Source of the DNA: Cryptomeria japonica
Lineage: Eukaryota; Streptophyta; Pinopsida; Cupressales; Cupressaceae
NCBI RefSeq assembly: GCF_030272615.1
Contig: NC_081405.1
Location: 477,053,508-477,117,507 of the forward strand
Direction of reading: 5' to 3'
Length of the DNA stretch: 64,000 nucleotides
Shown: positions 20,812 to 32,930 of the stretch, piece after piece
How the letters are laid out: each line of letters starts with the position of its first letter
How positions within the stretch are numbered: the stretch's first letter is position 1
The notes under the pieces: generated by a model
The model's input: only the letters and a program-made list of their open reading frames with translations
Databases searched by the model: none
Told to the model about the DNA's origin: nothing
Position numbers and translations under genes: made by a program

Positions 20812-23800
20812 TTAATTGACTTCATGTAGGGGTACAACCCCTAGCTTACCTCTAAGATGCTCAAATATTGCCTTAGGAAGAGGTTTAGTAAAGATACCAA
20901 CTAGATATTCTTTGGTAGATACATGCTCCAGTGACACATCTTTACTTTGCACTTTCTCTCTCAAGAAATTATACTTCAGCTCAATATGCTTTGTTCTAGC
21001 ATGCAACACCAAGTTCTTAGAAATGTTTATTACACTGGTGTTATCGTAGAAAAATCCTTACAAGTTCTGAAATTTTCAACTTGAAACCTTCCAAAATGTG
21101 TTCCATCCAGATTGCTTGGGTAAAATTCATATACGCTACAACATATTCAGCTTCTGCAGTTGATTGTGAGATACAAATTTATTTCTTGCTACTCCAAGAC
21201 ACTAGTCTTCCTCCAAGAAAGAATGCTCCTCCAGTTGTACTCTTCTATCATCAACATTGCCTTCCTAGATTGCATCTGTATAAAATTTTAAATCAAAGTA
21301 ATATACATATGGATACCATAATCCATAATCATTTGTGCCTTTTAGATACCTAAAAATAATTTTGGTCACTACAATGTGTATCTCCTTTGAGCTTTTCTGA
21401 AATCTGGTAACCAATCCTACTGCATGAGTAATTTCTAGTCTACTGTGGACAACATAATATAGTTTACCTATCATTGACCTATACTCCTTTTCATCCACTG
21501 ATGTGGAATCATATTCCTTAGATAGTTTACAACCTGTAACCATTGGTGTTCCAATTGGTTTACAATCTCTCATTCTAAAAGTCTTCAATACTTTTTTCAC
21601 ATATTCAGAATGTGTGATGAAAATACCATCCTTCATCTATTGGATTTGCAGGCCTATGAATTTTTTATCTCACCTATAAGTGACATCTCAAACTCATTCT
21701 TCATTTCACTGGCAAATTCATGACACATATCATCATTTCCTCCAAAAATGATATCAACAAATACCTCACTTACTAGTATCTTATCTCCTTCTGACTTCAG
21801 ATATATGTTACTATCTTCACTGGTTCTCTGAAAACCTATCTTCATCAAGTGAGAGTGCAATATTTCATACCATGCACTAGATGCTTGCTTCAGTCCATAT
21901 AATGCCTTATATAATTTTCACACCATGTCCTTTTCTTTAGTTAAAGAATAACCATCTGGTTGTTTAATGTAGACTTCCTCTTCCAATATTCCATTTAGGA
22001 ATGTTGACTTCACATTCATCTAATATACTTTGAATCCTCAGTATTCTGTAAATGCAAGTAGAGTCCTTACTCCTTCCAGTCTTGGAACTAGTGCAAATGT
22101 CTCACCATAGCCTTCAACTTCTTCTTGTGCATATCCTTTGCATACCAGTGTAGCTTTATTTTTGACCACTACTCCATCTTCATTTAGTTTATTCCTAAAT
22201 ACCCATTTTGTACCTATTACATTCTTGTTCTCTGGTTTGGGTGCCAATGAGAAAGTATTATTCTTTTCTATCTAATCAAGTTCTTCTTCCATTTCCTTGA
22301 TCCAATCTTCATCTGCAAATGCTTCTGTTGCAGTTCTAGGCTCAATGGTGGAAATCATACAAGAGTTCTCTCTAAGCCTTGTTCTTGTTAGCACACCTAT
22401 ATTCATGTCACTAGTAATCTGATCGAGGCTATGATTGAATCTAACACACCTTGGAATCACATGATCTTGATTTCTAGGTTCTTCTACTTCTTCACTTTCT
22501 TCTTCTTCTGCTGGACCTCCTTGTTCTAGTTGAACTGGGGATTCTCTGATTTGTTCTCCAACTTCTGGCTTCACCTATTCTAGTTCCCAAAATAGTGTGT
22601 AAGGTTCTTCTTCTTTCTTCTCCTCACTGGTTTCTCTTGATTTGTCAGGAAACTCATCAACTTGGACATTAACACTCTCAATGATCTTCTTGGGCTAGTT
22701 GTTGTAACACTTGTAAGCTTTTCTCTTGGTGGAGTAACCAAGAAATATGCCTTCATCACTCTATGCATCAAACTTACCAGCATAATCACCTCTTTTGATA
22801 AAACATCTGCTACCAAAACTATTAAAGTAACTAACATTAGGTGATCTACCATACCAGTACTCATAGGGATTTTTATCCTTACCTCTTTTAACTAGTATCT
22901 GGTTGATTGTGTAAATGGTTGTGCTGACAACTTCTCTCTAGAATGTTTTAGCTACACCTCCTTGTATTAGCATAGTCCTAGTAGCTTCAACAACTGATCG
23001 GTTGTTCCTTTCTGCAATACCATTCTTCTATGGTGTCCTAGGTGTAGAAAGTTGCCTCTTAATTCCATTGTCTTCATAGTATCTAGTGAAATCATCTAAA
23101 GTAAATTCACCACCTTGATCAGTTCTTAAGCACTTTATCTTCATTCCACTCTCATTTTCAACTGAGGCTTTGAATGCCTTAAACTTTCTAAAATATTATG
23201 TCTTGTCTTCCAAGAATGTGACCCACATCATCCTTGAGCAGTCATCAGTGAAAATCATAAAATAGTGATCACCTTGAATACTTCTAGTCCTCATTGGTCT
23301 ACATAGGTCGGTATGAACCAAATCTAGCAAATGTTCTGCTGAGAAAGATTTTCTCTTGAAGGTTTAGGATGTCATCTTCCCTAACTGACATTCCTTGCAC
23401 AAAGCATTCACCGATTTGTCCAACTATGGAAAACCTCTTACTAATTTGGATTTACTGACTTTTACAATGTTATCAAAATTTACATGATAGAATATTCAAT
23501 GCCAAAGCCAACTATCTTCTACTTTTGCAATTAAACAATTGTTGACTTTAGAACTTAAATGAAACAAGTTACCTCTGGTCTATTTTCTAGTTGCAATTAG
23601 TTCACCTTTGCTTCCATAAATCTTGTAGACTCTATTCTTAAATTCTAGTGGGTAACCTTTGTCATTGAGTTGAGCAACACTCAAAAGATTGTGTTTCAAT
23701 CCTTCAACCTAATAGACATCATCTGCACTGTTCTTACCATTCAAAGAGATGGATCCTTTCCCTTTCACCATGCAATGTGAGTCATTCCCAAATCTCACAA

Positions 23801-24923
23801 CAACTCTATTAAACTCTCTCAAAGTAGGAAACTTACTCTGGTCACCGGTCATGTGGTATAAACAACCACTGTCTATAATCCAGTCATCAAACCTATCCAT
23901 GTAAGAGACTAATGTCTTTGGATTTGATGTCTCTTCTTTAGTAGAAACCAGGACAATGTCCTCATGTGCATCTTCTTTAGATTCCTCATCTGTAATTCCT
24001 CCATCCACTGCAAAGAGACAATCTCTTTTACCTTTGCCTTTATACTTCTTATACTTCTCACATTTTTGCGCATTGTCTCCATTAGGATAGTTAGCTACAA
24101 TATGTCCAATCCGGTTACATGCAGAACACTTCAAAGGTAATTTACCTCTGCACTTACCAGTACCTCTAGGTAACCTCTTGGCCAACAATGCTTCAAGCTC
24201 AATCAGACTATCTTCATCATCTACCTCTATGTTGGATCTAGACTCATGACTGTAGCTCACTTCTACGCTTTTCCTTACTGGTGGGTTTGAAACTGAGGCT
24301 CTAAATTTAGATTTTGATCTCTAAACACTTCCATCAAAACCATTTAATTCAAATGTAGTTAATTTACCAATGATGGAATCAAGAGTTACCTTTTATTTAT
24401 CAATAGACTTGACTTCATGAATGGCTATAACTCGGATAGTGTAGACTGGTAGAAGGGTATTCAACACCTTGATAACCATTGTGGTATCCTCCACTATACC
24501 TCCAACACTTTTCATCTCACTGACTATCTCCTTGATCCTCTAACCATACTATTGAGTATTTTCACCTTTAGCCATCCGCATATCATCAAATTTACCTCTC
24601 AGACTCTCCTCTTTGGAAAAATTAACATGCTCATCACTGCTATAGATATCTACCAATTTCTTCCACACTTCATATGTAGTCTCCAATCCATGAACATCAA
24701 CATACTCTAAATCAAACAAGGAACTGATAATGGCCTCCAATGCTTGATTGTTCTCCTGTTGCTCCTTCTTTTGATCATCTGACAAAATCGCACTAGGTAA
24801 GTTATATTTAGTAGCAACATGTTCCCAATATTGACTTCCTAAGATCTTGATATAGATCTTCATCTTATCACTCCGGATTCTGTATTTTTCCCTATTGAAC
24901 ATCAGATCTTCTTTCTTCATCAT
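20812..24923 (-). pseudogene. gag-pol: Element C gag-pol (copia): Gag, protease, integrase, RT, RNase H
   Basis: From the ATG at 24923 to the stop at 20812. Gag covers 24923-24050; its knuckle CSACNRIGHIVANYP has lost the last Cys. Protease motif DSGCLYHM is near 23860. The integrase zinc region and core lie at 23700-22900 (HTDLCRP, TDQGGEF, NGIAERNN). RT is at 22250-21650 and RNase H at 21450-20812 (KHIELKYNFLREKV, IFTKPLP). The RT catalytic motif reads FVDIIFGG; the sister copy H has FMDDIIFGG, so one catalytic Asp codon is missing near 21753. Numerous TAG stops and several frameshifts are present. It is an inactive copy of the same family as H. Confidence 0.9.
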
Positions 24924-24980
24924 GTTCTCCTTGATCTTTTCCTCAAGCTCTTAGGCTTAAACACAAGAGGACCTGGAATG

Positions 24981-24993
24981 CCTTGATACCAAT
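24981..24993 (-). other. Primer-binding site of element C
   Basis: Minus-strand ATTGGTATCAAGG, a slightly decayed Met-tRNA primer site next to the LTR start at 24994. Confidence 0.8.
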
Positions 24994-25270
24994 TGATAAT
25001 ATGATGAAAGAACAAGAATTCGGTCAACTACTAAGAGGGTGGCATGAATTAGTAGATAGAAAACAAAATAAACTTTCACCAAACTTAATCCATACTCAGA
25101 AACAACTTTCTCAACTAACCGGTTTAGACACTGTACTAAAAACTACAACTGCATTGTCAAACTTTACTGGTTGACCAAAATGTCAATGATATAATGTAAC
25201 AGATCTGAAACTCACATACTATTTAACCAAAACATTAAAACACTTTACTAACATCAGTAATAGCTCATTT
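24994..25270 (-). repeat. 5' LTR of element C, first part
   Basis: Starts TGATAATATGATG, matching 12597 onward, and is cut by H after CATTT (25266-25270). It resumes at 31676. Confidence 0.85.
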
Positions 25271-26704
25271 TGTTGGATATCATTGGCATATGATGAACTG
25301 ACATGTTGATATGACGATAATGTATGTTGTCATTGATGTCAATAAGTGTAAGAGAACCAATATGCAGATTGAAAGAAGTTGGTGAACCGGTATGAAGAGG
25401 TATGAAGAGATGTAGTGAACCAGTGTCAGGGTTTCACTAAGTGTGACTATCGGCTGGTAGTCTCAGCTCTATGGTTATCGGTTTGGCAATCCAGCTTGTG
25501 TGATGCAATCAATGATACTATGTGATGAGTGAGCTAAGAGATGTGAATGAGATCGAGGTGCCACATCAGCCTTGTGCGTGTGAAGGATTGAGGTATGAGA
25601 AGATCGACCACGTTTGAAGTCTACCTCAGAAATGATCATTCTTCTTAATGGTATGAGAAGAAAGCATGATGGGTTATTGATTCCCATGAGTGGTGATTAA
25701 TGAATGATGTAGATTGTCTTGTGATCTATTTGAATTTGTAATGCTCTATGCAATGGGTTTGGATGGTCAGGATTGGACCGCCTGTGTTGTAAACCTTAGA
25801 TGCTTAGAGTTTAGGGTTTATGCTACCGACCTATCTGTTGTCTATAAGGTCGATGATGCTTGTTATTGTAAAGTTGTTGGCAAATGTTGTGTGTATCTGA
25901 GTGATGAGATACTTGCCAGACTAGTAAGAGGAAAACTGTAGAGTGTGATTATAGAGTAGAGGAAATGAAAAGGATGTGCCTTGGCATGTAGTGTTGTTAT
26001 TAGATCAGTAGTTTTTCTTGTTGTATTCTAATCATTTCAACAGATGGAAAATCCCTTTACCAGGTAGCTTTAACAGGCTTATTGTAAAACCTGTAACTAG
26101 ATGAATCAAGATCATTGAGTTCTTTAAATCCTCTAGTGAGGTAACCTTTAACATGGTTTCAACCTTTAACAAGGTATATAGCCATCCCTTAACTGGGTGA
26201 TCTCTAACAAGATCGGTTCCTAGAAGAACCTTATTGTAAAGTCTTTAACCGGACTAGGCTCCTAGTAGGGTGAGCCTCAAAAGAGTTCAAAACAAGCTTG
26301 TGGGTATTCATCCCCATCGTGGTTTTTCCTATTTGGGTTTCGATATGAAAAATCTATGTGTTATGTGTTATGCATTTTTCATGTGATGTTTATGAAGTAT
26401 CTGGTTGAAAGATTATGCATGCAGGGTTAATAGATTATGGTATTACTAGTATACCACATGCATATGTTTATGGGTGAAGTTGATATCAAGAATTGATCGT
26501 ATCTAAAGTGTTCAGACTTATCAGTTTATGGTGTTTGGTGTCTTATTGTGTTTAACTGGTATTGCCATGGTTAAGTTCAGTAATGGTGATAACCAGTTGG
26601 TTTTGCTTTAGCTAGACAAGTTGTTGGGATAGTTTTTATATGTACTTATTCAGCCCCCCCTCTCAGTACCAGTTGGGGTATCTGTTGTTCATCATTATTC
26701 ATCA
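25271..26704 (+). repeat. 5' LTR of element H
   Basis: 1,434 bp from TGTTGGATATC to TTATTCATCA. It contains the CCCCCCCTCTCAGTACC module before its end and many short CC...TTAAC...GG palindromes at 26050-26250. Confidence 0.85.
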
Positions 26705-26718
26705 ATTGGTATTAGAGC
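26705..26718 (+). other. Primer-binding site of element H
   Basis: ATTGGTATTAGAGC, a Met-tRNA type primer site with one change, directly after the LTR. Confidence 0.85.
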
Positions 26719-26775
26719 ACCTCCAAGTCCTTAGTGATATAAGCTTAACCGCTTGAGGTAAAAGATCCTATTGTA

Positions 26776-29700
26776 ATGATGAAGAGGGAAGGTCCTAAGT
26801 TTGATAGAGATAACTTTCAGATATGGAAGGACAAAATGAAGATTTACATCAAGAGTATGGGTGCTCAACAATGGATCTATGTTGAGAATGCCTATGTAAC
26901 TCCCACTGGCACTTTGACTTATGATCAGAAGAGAGAGATTCAAGAAAATGGGTAAGTAATGGAAGCCCTTATCAGTAGCCTGTTGGATATTGAGTTTATT
27001 GATGTACAAGACAAGGACACACCTAAGGATGTATGGGATGCACTGGAAAACGTCTATGGTAGTGATGAGCATGTAAAGCAAGCTAAGGAAGAAATCCTTA
27101 GAGGTAAATTTGAGGATATGAGGATGGTTGAAGGTGAGACCATTCAATAGTATGGTATTAGGATAAAGATTGTCGTTGGTGATATCAAAAGCACTGGTGG
27201 AACTATTGATGATACCACTGCTGTTAGTAAAGTCTTTAGATCATTGTTACCAATCTATGCAATCAGAGTTGCTGCTATCCAAGACTTAAGGTCTATTGAT
27301 AAAACCAAGGTATCCTTAGATTCTATCATTGCAAAGTTAACTACATATGAGTTGAATAGCTATGATGGTAGTGTTTAGAAGACTAAGTTAGCCTTTAAAG
27401 CATCTACTATACCATCCAGAAAAGGAAAAGAAACTAGTACCAGTTATGAATCCAGACAATGCAGAGATATGGATGATGAAGAGATTTTGATGGATTTCGA
27501 AGCTCTTCTTGCTAAAAGACTTCCGAAGGGAACTGGAAAGTATAGAGGTAAACTTCCTTTGAAATATTTTTCCCGCAACAAGATAGGACATATAGTTGTT
27601 AATTTTCCTAACAATGACAATAAGGATAAATTGGAGAGGTTTAGAAAGTATAAAGGAGGAAATAGAAGAAATTGTCTAGATGTTGTGGATGAAGGTGTCA
27701 CTGATGAAGAATTAGAAGATGAAGAAAATGAAGACATAGTGTTTGTAGCAGTAAAGGAAGAAGTGTCTGACAAGAAATCTCTTGTCTCTCATTTTGACAA
27801 CTCCAATGAGTGGATAATTGATAGTGGTTGTTCTCACCACATGACTAGTGACCGGAGAAAGTTTCTGTCTCTGGAGGAATATGATGGAGATTTTGTCAGA
27901 TTTGGCAATGATGCACATGCTTGGTAAAAGGTAAAGGATCCATCTCACTAAATGGAAAGAGCAGTGCAGATGATGTCTACTGGGTAGAAGGTCTTAAGCA
28001 TAACCTGTTGAGTGTTGCTCATCTGAATGACAAAGGATTAGTTTTGGAATTCAAAGGTGGAATTTGCAGTATAATTGGGAAGAGTGGTGAAGTTATTGCG
28101 ACTAGTAAGCAGACTAGAGGTAACCTATTTCAGTTGAATGCCAAGATAAGTCAATGTCTAATGGCTAAGTTTGATGATAGTTGGATATGGCATAGGAGAC
28201 TCTGTCATATGAACTTTGACAACATTGTTAAAGATAGTAAGATAAAGGTGGTAAGAGGATTACCTTTGCTAAACAAACCTGAGAATTCTTTGTGTAGAGA
28301 ATGTCAACTTGGGAAGATGTCTTCCTCAACTTTTAAAGGTAAGTCTTTCTCAGCAGAAAAAATTTACTTGATCTTGTGCATACTGATTTGTGTTGTCCTA
28401 TGAAAACTAGAAGTATTCAGGGAGATAGGTATTTTATGATTCTTATTGATGACAACTCAAGAATGATGTAGGTCACATTCTTGAAAGACAAGTCTGAAGC
28501 ATTTGGAAAATTCAAAGCTTTCAAAGCATTAGTAGAGAAAGAAAGTGGTAAAAAGATAAAATGCTTGAGAACTGATCAAGGAGGAGAATTCACTGATGAT
28601 GAATTCAATAAGTATTGTGAAGATAACAGTATCAAGAGGTAGTTTTCTGCCCCAAGGACACCACAACAGAATGGCATAGCAGAAAGAAATAACATGACTG
28701 TAGTTGAAGTAGGTAGAACAATGTTGATCCAAGGAAAGGTTGCTCACACTTTTTGGAGAGAAGCGGTGAGCATTGCAGTCTATACTATGAACCGGGTACT
28801 CATCAAGAAAGGAAAAGGTAAAACCCCTGATGAGTATTGGACTGGGAAAAATCCCATTGTGAGTTACTTTAAAGTGTTCGGTAGTAAGTGTTATATCAAG
28901 AGAGGTGAGCATTTGAGAAAATTTGATGCAAAATGTGATGAAAGAATATTTATGGGATATTCCACTAAGAGAAAATCTCTTAAGTGCAATAACAATAGAA
29001 CTCAGAAAATTGTTGAAAGTATCAATGTCAAGGTTGATGAATCCCCTGAGGAATCTGAGGAAACATGCAACGAAGAAGTGGAAGATGAACTAGGTATAGC
29101 CTTCTGGGAACCGGTTAAGAAAGAAACTTGTAAAGATCTCAGTGTTCCTGTACCGGTAGAAGCTACAGTGAGAGAAGAAGAAGTTAGTGAAGATGAAGAC
29201 GAATAGCTAGCAGATCAGGCTAGAGTCATTCCTAGATATGTAAACCTACATCATGATCTGAAGAAAATCATAGGAGATAAAGATGCAGGGATACTCACAA
29301 GAAGAAAAGTGAAAGAAAACTCTTGCATGATTTCTAAATTTGAACCCAAGACTTCCAGAGAAGCTCTTACAAATGAAGACTGGATTAAAGCAATGGAAGA
29401 GGAGCTAGACTAGATAGAAAAGAATGCGACATGGTCTTTGGTACCCAAACCAGAACATAAAAATGTCACAAGTACCAAATGGGTCTTCAGGAATAAGCTA
29501 AATGAAGAAGACACAATTGTAAGGAACAAGGCTAGGCTTGTATGCAAGGGATACACTTAGGAGGAGGGAGAAGACTATGGAGAAACCTTTGCTCCTGTGG
29601 CTAGACTAGAAGGTGTTCGAATGCTACTTGCATTTGCAGCATTTAAGGGATTTAAGGTTTATTAGATGGATGTGAAATTTTATTTTTTGAATGGAATCCT

Positions 29701-30875
29701 AGAAGAGGAAGTGTATATAGAGAAACCAGAAGGGTTTGCCTTATCAGAAGATAGTGACATGGTGTGTAGATTACACAAAGCCCTGTATGGATTGAAACAT
29801 GCACCTAGGGCATGGTATGAAATACTACACTCTCATCTTATGATGATTGCATTTCAAAGAACAAGTGAAGATAGCAACATCTACTTGAAATCAGAAGGTG
29901 ACCAGATTCTAATCTGTGAAGTGTTTATGGATGACATAATATTTGGAGGAGATGATAAAATGAGTCATGCATTTGCAGATGAAATGAAGAAAGAGTTTGA
30001 GATGTCTTTGATAGGAGAAATAAATTTCTTCATTGGTTTATAGATTCATCAAATAAAAGGGTATTTTTATTACCCAGTCCAAGTATGTCAAAGAGGTATT
30101 GAAGACCTTTAGCATGGAGGATAGAAAACTAGTTGGTACATCGATGGTGATTGGTTGTAAACTGACTAAGGAAGATGATTCAGCACTGGTGAATGAAAAA
30201 GAGTACCGGTCAATGATTAGTAAACTACACTATGTGGTGCATAGTAGACTAGATATTGCTCATGCAGTGGGCATAGCAGCTCATTTTTAGAAATGTCCAA
30301 GAGAATCCCACTTGGTAGCTGTCAAAAGGATTCTTAGATATCTGAAAGGAATAGTTGATTCTGGATTATGGTATCCATTTAATGGTGACTATAATCTCAA
30401 GGTATATACTAATGCCAATTGGGGAGGTAATGTGGACGAGCGAAAGAGCACAACCGGTGGACCATTCTTTCTCGAAGGAAGATTAGTATCATGGACAAGT
30501 AAGAAGCAGAGCTATATTTCCCAATCTACAACTAAAGCAGAATATGTGGCAGCATTTATGAACTGCACTCAAGCAATTTGGATGAAGCATGTATTGGAAG
30601 GTTTCAAAGTACCTGTATCTGAACCGGTGAATATATTTTGTGATAATACAAGTGTAATAAATATTTCCAAGAATCTAGTATTCCATGCTAGAACTAAGCA
30701 CATTGAACTTAAATATCACTTTTTGAGAGAGAAAGTTTAGAATAAGGAGGTTGTACTACAACATGTTTCCAGTAATGAGCAACTAGCAAACATATTCACT
30801 AAGCCCTTACCGAAGACTACATTTACCTATTTGAGAGGTGAATTAGGGGTTCTATTCCTTCATGAAGTCAACTAA
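26776..30875 (+). pseudogene. gag-pol: Element H gag-pol (copia)
   Basis: Starts MMKREGPKFDRDNFQ at 26776 and ends HEVN-TAA at 30873-30875. Gag is at 26776-27620; its knuckle KYFSRNKIGHIVVNF has lost all three Cys. Protease has DSGCSHHM near 27815. Integrase spans about 28150-28950 (CRECQLGK, TDQGGEF, NGIAERNN). RT is at 29400-30050 with FMDDIIFGG, and RNase H at 30300-30875. Frameshifts near 27915, 28365 and 30055 and 12 nonsense codons inactivate it. Eleven of the 12 are TAG, and where C or D preserve the codon it is Gln or Trp. The long acidic part at 29040-29210 lies between integrase and RT, as usual in copia. Confidence 0.9.
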
Positions 30876-31156
30876 AGTTGTGTGCTCTGCATCAGTCAAG
30901 TTCTATAGTGACAAATCTTATAGGATTGATGTGTTGAAGGATGCTACTCCTTAGGGGAAGCAGCATAGTAGATTTTGGAAGCTTGTGCCTCCACTTTGGC
31001 ATTGTTATCAAAGGGGGAGAAGATATATAATGTATGGGGAGATGATATCTGATGTATGGGGGAGAAGATATCTGATAATGTAGATACACTGGTCTATGAG
31101 GTTTTTTCAGTTGCAATTCTACACTAAGTATTGCCATCAATGTCAAAGGAGAATAT
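30876..31156 (+). other. Element H 3' untranslated region
   Basis: Holds two or three G-rich PPT-like tracts (AAAGGGGGAGAAG near 31012, TGGGGGAGAAG near 31058) before a weaker tract AAAGGAGAATAT at the LTR junction. No ORF. Confidence 0.6.
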
Positions 31157-31675
31157 TGTTGGATATCATTGGCATATGATGAACTAGCATGTTGATATGA
31201 TGATAATGTATGTTGTCATTGATGTCAATAAGTGTAAGAGAACTGGTATGCAGATTGAAAGAAGTTGGTGAACCGGTATGAAGAGGTATGAAGAGATGTA
31301 GTGAACCGGTGTCAGGGTTTCACTAAGTGTGACTACCGGTTGGTATTCCCAGCTCGATGGTTATTAGTTTGGTGATCTAGCTTGAGTTATGCAATTGATG
31401 ATGCTCTGTGATGAGTTAGCTAAGAGATTTGAATGAGATTGAGGTGCCACATCAGCCTTGTGCGCATGAAGGATTGAGGTATGAGAATATTGACCGCATT
31501 TGAAGTCTACCTCAGGAATGATCATTCTTCTTAGTGGTATGAGAAGAAAGCGTGATGGGTTACTGATTCCCATGAGCGGTGATGAATGAATGATGCAAAT
31601 TGTCTTGTGATCTATTTGAATTTATAATTCTCTATGCAATGTGTTTGGGGTATCTATTATTCATCATTATTCACA
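31157..31675 (+). repeat. 3' LTR of element H, internally deleted
   Basis: 519 bp against 1,434 bp for the 5' copy. The parts before and after 31645-31650 match 25271-25762 and 26674-26704. The junction lies in a shared TTGG. Confidence 0.85.
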
Positions 31676-32817
31676 CATTTCATATCACTTCTGGTCATCT
31701 AAACATATCTAAGTGTCTTTACTAGTTAATCGTATCAAACATATCAAAACACATCCACAAAACTATTCACCACTTAACACAATGATTTTTCACATGGAAA
31801 CCCAAATTGGAAAAACCATGGTGGGGATGAATACCTGCAAGTATTTTGAACTCTTTTGAAGTTCACCCTATTAGGATCCAAGCCTTGTTAGAAGCTTACA
31901 CAATAATGTCCTGTTAAGAACATATTTGGTTATGGACCACCCGGTTAAGGGATTGACTACAATACCCTGTTAAAGGCAATACACTATTAGGAGTAACCTC
32001 GATAGAGGATTTAAAATCTAAGCTAATGGATCACCTAGTTAGAGGATTTAGACAACACCAAGCTGGTTGAAGCTTACCCAATTAAAGTATTTAACTTTTG
32101 TAATGGTTAGAGAACAATAGGGTCTTTGTTGATATGGTAATAGCACTATCTTTCTTAGTCAGATCCTTTTCTACTCCTATCTAGCTTCAAAAAATCATGC
32201 AGACACTCCTTCTGGTTCGACAACAATCACACTACCACACTTAACCTAATTGCCAACATAATTACAAACAATTCATCGACCTTAAATATAAATATAATAG
32301 GTCGGTAACACATCACAAAACCTACAAATCTCATAGAGATAACAAACATATTGGTTCAATCATAGCCATTGGATTACATAGAAATCAACTACAAATTATT
32401 CTAGACAACTTCAACCATTCCTAGATCACCGCACATTGGATCTTGTAGCTCATCACACGTTTTCCACTTCATGCTATGTATCTGCTCATCCCAAGATAAA
32501 CAGTTATCCTTACATGCCAGAACCACCTTGAACCTCATCACATGCATCATGCATACTTAAAATCTTCATCTATGATCATCATTCAATCATAGATGATGAT
32601 AATTGATTCACCAAGCTCCATCAGTTAGGGTTCTGCATATTAGGGTTACCATTTGATCACTCTCCTTGAATAACAATACTACCAGTTTCCATCATTCCTT
32701 TACTAATGGTTACATTACTGCATCACTACTAGGTGCAATACAACTCCATTACTGGTTACTATTGACATCAATGATAACACTATAGTTCATCAATGCAATC
32801 GTCATGCAATGCCAACA
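31676..32817 (-). repeat. 5' LTR of element C, second part
   Basis: Begins with the duplicated CATTT of H and continues in step with the left LTR from TTTCATATCACTT to GCCAACA. It lacks the N insertion and so shows the undisturbed N target site. Confidence 0.85.
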
Positions 32818-32930
32818 CAAGACTCATTTTTAAGAAACACCCTTTCAAATCTGTTGAAGATGACCCAGAAGGAGCTTTTTCATTGGTTTCATATGTTGTT
32901 CTTCATGATGAAGATATTAGGCATATATCA
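32818..32930 (+). pseudogene. Element B ORF2, second fragment
   Basis: Continues the ORF2 opened at 12537 after C, starting with the CAAGA duplication. It encodes a short open stretch (DDPEGAFSLVSYVVLHDEDI) that aligns with the N ORF2 N-terminus (KKDDNVGAFSQIPKGVVFAEDP). It is cut off by the LTR of D at 32931. Confidence 0.65.

Larger units (their letters stand above)
25271..31675 (+). mobile_element. Element H: Ty1/copia, sister of C, inserted in C's LTR
   Basis: Plus-strand element with LTRs at 25271-26704 and 31157-31675, a primer site at 26705, and target duplication CATTT (25266-25270, 31676-31680). LTR and protein sequences show the same family as C in reverse orientation. The right LTR has lost about 0.9 kb internally. 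Confidence 0.9.
12597..32817 (-). mobile_element. Element C: SIRE-like Ty1/copia retrotransposon with two nested insertions
   Basis: Minus-strand element flanked by the 5-bp duplication CAAGA (12592-12596 and 32818-32822). Without the nested elements N and H its LTRs are about 1.4 kb and its internal part about 4.5 kb. The two LTRs serve as each other's empty site: N sits in the left LTR where the right is intact, and H in the right LTR where the left is intact. RT and RNase H resemble the SIRE/Maximus branch. It is dead through many stops and a lost catalytic Asp in RT. Confidence 0.9.

Noticed and set aside
25475..25687. Minus-strand ORF repeated at 31364-31573
   Set aside because: It lies in the H LTRs antisense to the element; similarity is due to LTR duplication.
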